Notes under the pieces: generated by a model
What the model was told of the DNA's origin: nothing
The model's input: only the letters and a program-made list of their open reading frames with translations
Database searches by the model: none
Made by a program: the position numbers and the translations under genes
Part shown: positions 6,396 through 11,042 of the stretch, piece after piece
Layout: each line of letters opens with the position of its first letter
Position numbering within the stretch: the first letter of the stretch is position 1
Assembly: GCA_023231165.1 (NCBI GenBank)
Contig: JALNVY010000069.1
Span: 1-11,042, forward strand
Length of the DNA: 11,042 nucleotides
Reading direction: 5' to 3'
Source of the DNA: Syntrophales bacterium
GTDB lineage: Bacteria; Desulfobacterota; Syntrophia; Syntrophales; UBA8958

Positions 6396-7958
6396 TCAGC
6401 CGGAATTGAAAAGGCGGAGCCGGCCCGCCACTCCTTCCCGGGTAAACTTATAGAAATGCCAATGGGTCGCACATCTGTTCATATACTGCGCAAAACCAAC
6501 GATATCATTTCGATAACCTACACTACGTCCGAAAAAATAGCGAACGTAAATGCTCCCTACAGTTCTCAGGCTGCCGTCCTTGAAAAGCGCCCGGAACAGG
6601 TTCCATAGCAGAATTAAACCATAGACCAGAGTAGGAATGCTTTTGCCTTCGTTGGCCCTAACGCATATTTCCGACCGTCTTCGATTGAATTCCGGAAACC
6701 GAAAAACCCGGAAGTACCGATCGAAAAAGGCTTGAGGGCTGTAAAGCCTGGTGAGTAGATCCCAGTAACCTTGTTGGAGTTCTCCTGATGTCATTAGCTT
6801 GGGTACGAAATTACAATTGGGGCGGTCAAGTCTCAGTCTGCCTTCTTGCTCCAGACGTTCGAAGAGGGGCGTTTTCGGTACGGCAACGAGCATGCCCACC
6901 ATCGCCAGCAGGATGCCATTATCCTGAATGAAGCGGAATTGTTCTTCCATGATGGTGATATCATCCTGATCGAACCCAACGATGAATCCGCCGTTAATGT
7001 CCAAACCTGCATTACGGATTCGCTCCATTTTTTCTTCCAGCGATCCGTTCGACGTGTTCTGAAACTTCTTTGTCTCAAGAAGCGAGGCCACTCTTGGTGT
7101 CTCAATGCCTATGAACACAGATCGAAAATTTGCCCGATACATCAGATCAAGCAGCTCCGCATCATCAGCCAGGTTGATACTTGCTTCGGTTGTCAGTCGC
7201 AGCGGATAACCGTGTTTTTGCTGCCACGGAATGATGAGACGGAGTAGCGCTTTTGCTGCCTTCTTATCGCCAATAAAATTATCATCCACAATAAAGCAAG
7301 AGAAAAACCCCACCTTGCGCATATCTTCCAGTTCTTCAAGGAGTTGCTCCGGATGCTTGGTTCTCGGGCGCCGGCCGAAGGTTACAATGATATCACAAAA
7401 TTCACACTGAAAAGGGCAACCCCGAGAGAACTGGACTGATCCTGAAGCATACCGGTCAACCTTGAGGAGGTCGTATCGCGGTTTGGGCAAGGTGGTCATG
7501 ATCGTCCTGTTTTCCTGTGTGTAAAACTTCTTGTATGGTCTACCGGCAGCGAAATCATCCACGAATTCGGGCCAAGTCTCATCCGCCTCGCCGGAAAAGA
7601 CTACGTCACATAGGCCTTCGAAGAAGGCTTCATTCACCGAAGCGTAGGCGCCGCCCACTACGGTGAAAATTTTCATTTCACAAAGCCTGAGCAGAATTGA
7701 CTTTATTCTGTCCCGCTGGACGATCATCCCGGTTACACCGACAATATCGAAACCCTCGAGAACCTTGAAATCAATCTTCTCGACGTTTTCATCCAGGAGA
7801 TAAACCTCGTGATCCGGTATAAGTCCGGCGAGATGAGGCATTGCGCCCGTGGTCATGGTGCATTGCTTATTTCCCGGATAGAGGAGCAACGCGTAATCCA
7901 GTCCCCAGTAGGATGGTTCAAATTTGGGATTGATGAGGCAAATTTTTAATCGTTTCAT
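6396..7958 (-). CDS. B12-binding-domain radical SAM protein, DUF4070/HpnP-like
   Basis: The 520-residue enzyme has an N-terminal cobalamin-binding-like Rossmann domain (about 1-140, with VVGG at 100-103) and a radical SAM core. The core carries SRGCPFQCEFCDI at 178-190: Cys181, Cys185 and Cys188 form the CxxxCxxC [4Fe-4S] site. It is followed by GRRPRTK at 195-201, a signature I associate with the subset that includes the hopanoid C-2 methylase HpnP. IGIETPR at 283-289 is the usual strand-5 region. The canonical cobalamin-ligand DxHxxG is absent; the matching place reads LDEN at 55-58, as in several relatives. The C-terminal domain has a hydrophobic helix near 444-459, hinting at membrane association. 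Role is inferred only as a radical methylase or related enzyme on a lipid-like substrate. No good Shine-Dalgarno precedes the ATG. Confidence 0.85.
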   Translation of the reverse strand: MKRLKICLINPKFEPSYWGLDYALLLYPGNKQCTMTTGAMPHLAGLIPDHEVYLLDENVEKIDFKVLEGFDIVGVTGMIVQRDRIKSILLRLCEMKIFTVVGGAYASVNEAFFEGLCDVVFSGEADETWPEFVDDFAAGRPYKKFYTQENRTIMTTLPKPRYDLLKVDRYASGSVQFSRGCPFQCEFCDIIVTFGRRPRTKHPEQLLEELEDMRKVGFFSCFIVDDNFIGDKKAAKALLRLIIPWQQKHGYPLRLTTEASINLADDAELLDLMYRANFRSVFIGIETPRVASLLETKKFQNTSNGSLEEKMERIRNAGLDINGGFIVGFDQDDITIMEEQFRFIQDNGILLAMVGMLVAVPKTPLFERLEQEGRLRLDRPNCNFVPKLMTSGELQQGYWDLLTRLYSPQAFFDRYFRVFRFPEFNRRRSEICVRANEGKSIPTLVYGLILLWNLFRALFKDGSLRTVGSIYVRYFFGRSVGYRNDIVGFAQYMNRCATHWHFYKFTREGVAGRLRLFNSG

Positions 7959-8004
7959 AATTTTATGATCATAAACCTTCAGGAGAACTATCGATATGAC
8001 AGAA

Positions 8005-8041
8005 ATAAAAAAGCCACCAAAGCTCTAAAGAGCATGGTGGC
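8005..8041 (-). terminator. Strong intrinsic terminator
   Basis: On the minus strand GCCACC (8041-8036) pairs with GGTGGC (8018-8013). Inside is a second stem, GCTC/GAGC, with loop TTTA. The stem is followed at once by TTTTTTATTT (8012-8003). This is a textbook Rho-independent terminator for transcripts arriving from the CoA-transferase gene or from the promoter at 8127-8155. It ends about 50 nt before the radical SAM start, so that gene is separately transcribed or controlled by read-through. Confidence 0.85.
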
Positions 8042-8120
8042 CGCCTTTGCACTTCAAATTATTGTAACTCAGCTTTAACTGAACCGCACTGACTTAAGAC
8101 CATAGTGAGGTACACATTGT
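8042..8120 (-). ncRNA. Possible small RNA or attenuated leader
   Basis: Between a plausible minus-strand promoter (8127-8155) and the terminator (8005-8041) lies about 80 nt with no open frame of note. A transcript starting near 8120 would be about 115 nt long and end in the terminator hairpin. The upstream AAAGCT (8076-8071) can pair with AGCTTT in the 3' arm of the terminator (8024-8019), so an alternative fold is conceivable. It could be an independent small RNA or an attenuation leader of the radical SAM gene. No known riboswitch consensus is recognised. Confidence 0.3.
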
Positions 8121-8126
8121 GGGTAA

Positions 8127-8155
8127 ACGATACTTCACCGTTTATGCAAAGTCAA
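8127..8155 (-). promoter_or_regulatory. Candidate sigma-70 promoter
   Basis: On the minus strand TTGACT (8155-8150) and TATCGT (8132-8127) are separated by exactly 17 nt. The -35 box matches 5 of 6 consensus bases and the -10 box 4 of 6, including the invariant TA...T. It lies in the gap after the CoA-transferase stop and points at the terminator and the radical SAM gene. Confidence 0.4.
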
Positions 8156-8197
8156 GGCATGTTTCATTATATTTTCAACAATTTATTCATAATTGTC

Positions 8198-10072
8198 TCA
8201 TTCCCGGAAGGTCATCTTGAGTTCCCAGAGGCCGGCGACTATTTTCTTTTCCAGGTCGAAGCCGCCCTTTTCAAAGGTGTGCATCATCGGTTGGTTATCC
8301 GAAAGGACCTCCGCCGTAAAGCCCAAGAGACCCTGTCTTTTTGCCAGATACGTCAGATAGGCGAGCAGTTCCGTTCCAATTCCCAGTTGTTGATGTGTGT
8401 CTTTCACAGCAAAGGCGACTTCCGCCGAATGTCGCGCCGGATCCGTGTAATAACGCCCCACCCCGACGATTACCTCCGCCTCTTCTCGGGGAAGGATGGC
8501 GAGAATGGCCATTTCCACTGTGTAATCAATAATAACAAGCTTTTGTAGCACTTCATGGGGCACATCCTTCCGTACCGACATAAACCGGCGGAAAAGACTC
8601 TGATCTGACAGGGAGTAGATGAAGTCCTTCAACAGCGGTTCGTCACTGATCTTGATGGGACGGAACAAAATATTGTACCCTTTTTTAGTTGTGCGGTAAC
8701 TCTCAAGATGTTCCGGATACTCGCCCCTGACACCGGGAATAAATGCCTGATCTTTGTAGATCAGTCCCAACTTCTTGGCCTCGTCGATGAGCCAGGGGCG
8801 GAATTTGGGATGGGCGATGCCGATGAGTTCCATCGCCCGTTCCCGGATGCTCTTCCCGTGGAGGTAAGCGATGCCGAATTCCGTAACCACATAGTGAAGA
8901 TCCCCCCGGGTCAGGGTGACGCCGGAGCCTTCCCGGAGCATGGGGACGATCCGGGAGACGACGTCGCAGGCCGCCGTGGATTGAATGGTGAGAATGGACT
9001 TGCCACCTTTGGCGAAGACGGCCCCGCGCATGAAATCCGCCTGCCCCCCGACGCCGCTGTGAAATATTTTTCCGATGGATTCTGCCGTGGCCTGGCCGGT
9101 CAGGTCGATCTCCAGCGCGCTGTTGATTGCCGTCATATGATCGTGCTGGGCGATGACCAGGGGGTTGTTGGTATAGTCGATAGTCCGGAATTCGATGGCC
9201 GGGTTGTCGTGGAGATAACCATAGGTGGTCTTGTTCCCCATACAGAAAGTCGTCACTGTTTTCCCAGGGTTGACCGTTTTTTTTGAATTATCGATGACTC
9301 CGGACTTCATCAGATCGATAATCCCGTCGCTGATCAGTTCCGTATGAACGCCCAGATGTTTCTTGTCCTTCAGATTTGCCAGGACGGCGTTGGGAATGCG
9401 CCCGTAGCCGACCTGAATCGTGTCACCGTCTTCGATGAGGCGAGCGACATATTTGCCGATGTTAAGGGCAATGTCCGAATCCGCTTCATTGCTGTATTCC
9501 AGAAGGTCTTCGTCATAGTGGACAAGAAAATCAATGTCCCGTATGTGGATAAAGGCGTCGCCGTGGACCCGGGGCATGAATCTGTTTGCCTGGGCGACAA
9601 CGATCGAGGCTTTTTGGGCCGCGGCCTTGACGATGTCGACACTGATCCCGAGGCTCAGATACCCGTGATCGTCGGGGAGGGAGGTCTGGATGAGGGCGAT
9701 GTCCACCCGGGCCAGGCCGCTACGGAACAGTTCCGGCGTCTCGGATAGAAAGACCGGCGTGTAATCGGCCACGCCTTTGTTGACGGCTTCTCGGGTACTG
9801 TCGCCTATGAAGAAGGAATTGTGACGGAAGTTATGTTTGAACTTTTCCGTGGCGTAGGGGGCAACGCCAAGGGAGCGGATATGGAGTACTTCGGCGTCGA
9901 AAAAGGCCTTGGGATAGGATTTGACATAACGTATCATACCCTGCACAAGATGCTGGGGCTCGGCGCATGCTGAACCGATAAAGATCGTGTCGCCCCGGTG
10001 AATATGGCTGAAAATCTCCCCTTCCGAGGCGAATTTTTCCGGGTATTGCTCTTTCCATTCTTCCAGGGGCAT
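8198..10072 (-). CDS. Acetyl-CoA hydrolase/CoA-transferase fused to a C-terminal GNAT domain
   Basis: The 624-residue protein joins two enzymes. Residues 1 to about 430 are an acetyl-CoA hydrolase/transferase of the ACH1/4-hydroxybutyrate CoA-transferase type. The segment GVHTELISDG carries the expected catalytic Glu245, followed by GGQADF at 342-347 and VTEFG at 396-400. Residues from about 466 to the end form a GNAT acyltransferase with the acyl-CoA-binding turn QQLGIG at 561-566 and a late NQPMMHTFEKGGF segment. Such fusions are known in Desulfobacterota-type genomes. The pairing suggests CoA transfer between acyl-CoA and acid, coupled to or regulated by acylation, but the fused domain's target is unknown. 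I chose the ATG at 10072 because AAGGAG lies 7 nt upstream. The ATG at 10126 would add 18 residues encoded by a dispersed repeat. An intrinsic terminator follows at 8005-8041. Confidence 0.9.
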   Translation of the reverse strand: MPLEEWKEQYPEKFASEGEIFSHIHRGDTIFIGSACAEPQHLVQGMIRYVKSYPKAFFDAEVLHIRSLGVAPYATEKFKHNFRHNSFFIGDSTREAVNKGVADYTPVFLSETPELFRSGLARVDIALIQTSLPDDHGYLSLGISVDIVKAAAQKASIVVAQANRFMPRVHGDAFIHIRDIDFLVHYDEDLLEYSNEADSDIALNIGKYVARLIEDGDTIQVGYGRIPNAVLANLKDKKHLGVHTELISDGIIDLMKSGVIDNSKKTVNPGKTVTTFCMGNKTTYGYLHDNPAIEFRTIDYTNNPLVIAQHDHMTAINSALEIDLTGQATAESIGKIFHSGVGGQADFMRGAVFAKGGKSILTIQSTAACDVVSRIVPMLREGSGVTLTRGDLHYVVTEFGIAYLHGKSIRERAMELIGIAHPKFRPWLIDEAKKLGLIYKDQAFIPGVRGEYPEHLESYRTTKKGYNILFRPIKISDEPLLKDFIYSLSDQSLFRRFMSVRKDVPHEVLQKLVIIDYTVEMAILAILPREEAEVIVGVGRYYTDPARHSAEVAFAVKDTHQQLGIGTELLAYLTYLAKRQGLLGFTAEVLSDNQPMMHTFEKGGFDLEKKIVAGLWELKMTFRE

Positions 10073-10079
10073 AACTTTT

Positions 10080-10085
10080 CTCCTT
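10080..10085 (-). promoter_or_regulatory. Shine-Dalgarno deciding the CoA-transferase start
   Basis: AAGGAG on the minus strand with a 7-nt spacer to ATG 10072-10070 is a near-ideal site. No comparable site precedes the in-frame ATG at 10126. Confidence 0.7.
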
Positions 10086-10089
10086 ATTC

Positions 10090-10114
10090 CGTCATTCCGG
10101 CTTTGACCGGGAAT
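10090..10114. repeat. REP-like dispersed repeat (CGTCATTCC...GGGAAT type)
   Basis: The plus strand reads CGTCATTCCGG, a short CTTTGA loop, then CCGGGAAT. The arms pair with one bulged base. This resembles the very common short palindromic repeat of proteobacterial intergenic regions (GTCATTCCCGC...GCGGGAAT). Translated on the minus strand it gives PGQSRNDGI, a familiar artefact at mis-called gene starts. The 11-mer at its left arm also occurs (opposite orientation) at 6357-6367. Confidence 0.5.
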
Positions 10115-10146
10115 TCTGTTTGTCATTCATGGTTCCAGACCTCGAG

Positions 10147-10178
10147 ACTATATTTACTGATAATCATAATGATGTCAA
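10147..10178 (-). promoter_or_regulatory. Weak candidate promoter for the CoA-transferase gene
   Basis: A perfect -35 box TTGACA (10178-10173) on the minus strand is followed after 20 nt by TATAGT (10152-10147), 5 of 6 matches. The spacer is longer than the usual 16-18, so either the promoter is weak or activator-dependent, or the match is chance. Location, 75 nt before the chosen start, is appropriate. Confidence 0.3.
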
Positions 10179-10222
10179 GGTGAAAGGAAGGAAGGGCGAA
10201 AGGAGGGATTGACAGGGAGGGA
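10179..10222 (+). other. Purine-rich tract in divergent promoter region
   Basis: Nearly every base is A or G, with repeats of GGAAGG, GAAAGG and GGGAGGGA, interrupted mainly by the TTGACA box. It separates the two divergent promoters. Its function is unknown; it could affect DNA structure or be a protein site. Confidence 0.35.
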
Positions 10223-10237
10223 CGATTTCTTTATAGG
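10209..10237 (+). promoter_or_regulatory. Candidate sigma-70 promoter of the acyl-CoA synthetase
   Basis: TTGACA (10209-10214) matches the -35 consensus fully. TATAGG (10232-10237) follows after 17 nt and matches 4 of 6 at -10. A start near 10244 would give a leader of about 120 nt before the ATG, containing the hairpin at 10271-10288. Confidence 0.4.
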
Positions 10238-10270
10238 AGGGCCGGGCTCGCAAAAACCCATCTTTTCCAC

Positions 10271-10301
10271 TCCCCTTATGGGAGGGGATATCTTTATTTT
10301 T
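10271..10301 (+). terminator. Terminator-like hairpin in the leader of the synthetase gene
   Basis: TCCCCT (10271-10276) and AGGGGA (10283-10288) form a 6-bp stem with a 6-nt loop, followed by TATCTTTATTTTT (10289-10301). The shape is that of a short intrinsic terminator on the plus strand, placed between a promoter and the coding region. It could be a transcription attenuator; a shifted pairing CTCCC/GGGAG is an alternative fold. Confidence 0.45.
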
Positions 10302-10309
10302 GAGAGGTT

Positions 10310-10321
10310 GTCAAGTTTGAC
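10310..10321. promoter_or_regulatory. Palindromic operator-like site
   Basis: GTCAA-GT-TTGAC is a perfect two-fold inverted repeat 44 nt before the synthetase ATG. The half-site GTCAA/TTGAC also appears in both -35 boxes (10173-10178 and 10209-10214) of this region, so a regulator recognising it could affect both directions. Short length means chance is possible. Confidence 0.3.
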
Positions 10322-10364
10322 GTTGCTAATAAATGATAAATTAAAATCAGATGGCGGTATCTAA

Positions 10365-11042
10365 ATGAAAACATTTTTTTTCCCGAAAAGCATGGTCGTG
10401 GTCGGGGCCTCGGCGACGAAAATGAACCTCGGCCAGATTATTCTCCTCAACAACAAACAGTGCGGTTATCAAGGGAATCTCTATGGCGTTGGTTCTCATG
10501 CGGGGGAAGTAGCCGGGATCCCCATTTACACGAATATTGGAAGCCTTCCCGAAGTCCCCGAGGTGGCGATCTTCCTGACGCCCGCTAAAACCATTCCTGC
10601 CCTGATGGACGCCTGCGGCAGGAAAGGGATACGCCGGGTTGTTATTGAATCCAGTGGCTTCAGCGAATATTCCCACGGCGATCATTCCCTTGAACAGGAG
10701 GTACTGGACGTTGCCGACAAGTACGGCATCAAGTTTATCGGCCCCAACTGCGTGGGAACGGTGAATTTCGACATCAAGATGATGATGCCCTTCGCCTTTT
10801 TCAAGAATCCCCCTTCCAGAGGCCGGGTGGCCATGATCGCTCAGAGCGGCGGTGTTGGGGGCACCTATCTACACGCCCTTCCCGAGAGCGGTATCGTTCC
10901 CGGGAAATTTGTCGCCGTCGGCAATAAGCTTCAGCTTGATGATGTTGATTTTCTTGATTATTTCCTTAGGGACGAGGAAACAGATGTCGTCACCATGTAC
11001 CTCGAAGGATTCAAGCGGGGCCGGGCGTTCTTTGACCTGGCC
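10365..11042 (+). CDS. Acyl-CoA synthetase (NDP-forming), N-terminal part, runs off window
   Basis: The 226 visible residues are the CoA-binding and first succinyl-CoA-synthetase-like domains of an NDP-forming acyl/acetyl-CoA synthetase, which interconverts acyl-CoA, ADP and Pi with acid, CoA and ATP. Visible marks are FPKSMVVVGAS at 6-16 (nucleotide-type loop binding CoA), FIGPNCVGTVN at 124-134, AQSGGVGG at 159-166, GNKLQLDDVDFLDY at 186-199 and YLEGFKRGRAF at 212-222. The phospho-histidine and the ATP-grasp domain would lie beyond the right edge; full single-chain enzymes are about 700 residues. GGCGG stands 7 nt before the ATG. Codons 4-6 form a run of eight T's. It is divergent from the CoA-transferase/GNAT fusion, which handles similar substrates. 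Confidence 0.88.
   Translation, partial: MKTFFFPKSMVVVGASATKMNLGQIILLNNKQCGYQGNLYGVGSHAGEVAGIPIYTNIGSLPEVPEVAIFLTPAKTIPALMDACGRKGIRRVVIESSGFSEYSHGDHSLEQEVLDVADKYGIKFIGPNCVGTVNFDIKMMMPFAFFKNPPSRGRVAMIAQSGGVGGTYLHALPESGIVPGKFVAVGNKLQLDDVDFLDYFLRDEETDVVTMYLEGFKRGRAFFDLA

Noticed and set aside
8005..8155. Cobalamin riboswitch before the B12-type radical SAM gene
   Set aside because: The leader is too short and no B12-box consensus is visible; GCCAC in the terminator stem is not enough.
8105..8548. 147-codon open frame on the plus strand
   Set aside because: Most of it is antisense to the GNAT half of the fusion gene and it shows no protein-like features.
8708..9286. 192-codon open frame on the plus strand
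   Set aside because: Fully antisense to the CoA-transferase; long antisense frames are expected in GC-rich coding DNA.
10073..10126. Extension of the CoA-transferase to the ATG at 10126
   Set aside because: No ribosome site, and the extra residues come from a REP-like repeat; a strong Shine-Dalgarno sits before 10072.
1..11042. CRISPR arrays, tRNA/rRNA genes, insertion sequences, phage or toxin-antitoxin genes
   Set aside because: No regularly spaced repeats, cloverleaf sequences, transposase motifs or such proteins were seen.

Overview
The window looks like a piece of a bacterial chromosome, moderately GC-rich and densely coded. I infer an anaerobic, acyl-CoA-oriented bacterium of the Desulfobacterota (Syntrophus/Smithella-like). 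The basis is the mix of long-chain olefin genes, a CoA-transferase fused to a GNAT domain, an NDP-forming acyl-CoA synthetase and a DUF4070-type B12/radical SAM enzyme. This assignment rests on gene content remembered from known genomes, not on a search.

Layout. (1) 17-3695, + strand: oleB, oleC and oleD, tightly packed (5-nt gap, then a 4-nt ATGA overlap). These are the last three enzymes of head-to-head olefin biosynthesis. OleA, which condenses two acyl-CoAs, is not in the window and would be expected upstream of position 1. Pathway order is OleA, then OleD (keto reduction), OleC (beta-lactone formation), and OleB (decarboxylation to the cis-olefin). (2) 3817-5903, - strand, convergent with the ole genes: a GNAT acetyltransferase, a seven-segment PQ-loop/SWEET-like membrane protein and an unrecognised six-segment membrane protein. 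(3) 5943-6197, - strand: an unlisted remnant of a family M28 zinc peptidase, truncated at both ends and missing a metal-ligand histidine. (4) 6396-7958, - strand: a B12-binding radical SAM protein of the DUF4070/HpnP-like type. (5) 7959-8197: a non-coding block with a good intrinsic terminator (8005-8041) and, further upstream, a plausible promoter (8127-8155). Together these could define a roughly 115-nt RNA or an attenuated leader for the radical SAM gene. (6) 8198-10072, - strand: an acetyl-CoA hydrolase/CoA-transferase fused to a GNAT domain. Its start should be moved 54 nt inward, because the upstream extension reads through a small dispersed repeat. (7) 10073-10364: a divergent control region with two consensus TTGACA boxes, a purine-rich tract, a hairpin with a T-tract and a small palindrome. 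(8) 10365-11042, + strand: the N-terminal part of an NDP-forming acyl-CoA synthetase that runs off the right edge.

How they fit together: the ole operon makes hydrocarbon from acyl-CoA. The right-hand divergent pair handles acyl-CoA/acid interconversion and perhaps protein acylation. The radical SAM protein could modify a lipid or other hydrophobic substrate, but that is speculative. I found no tRNA, rRNA, CRISPR array, insertion sequence or phage gene.
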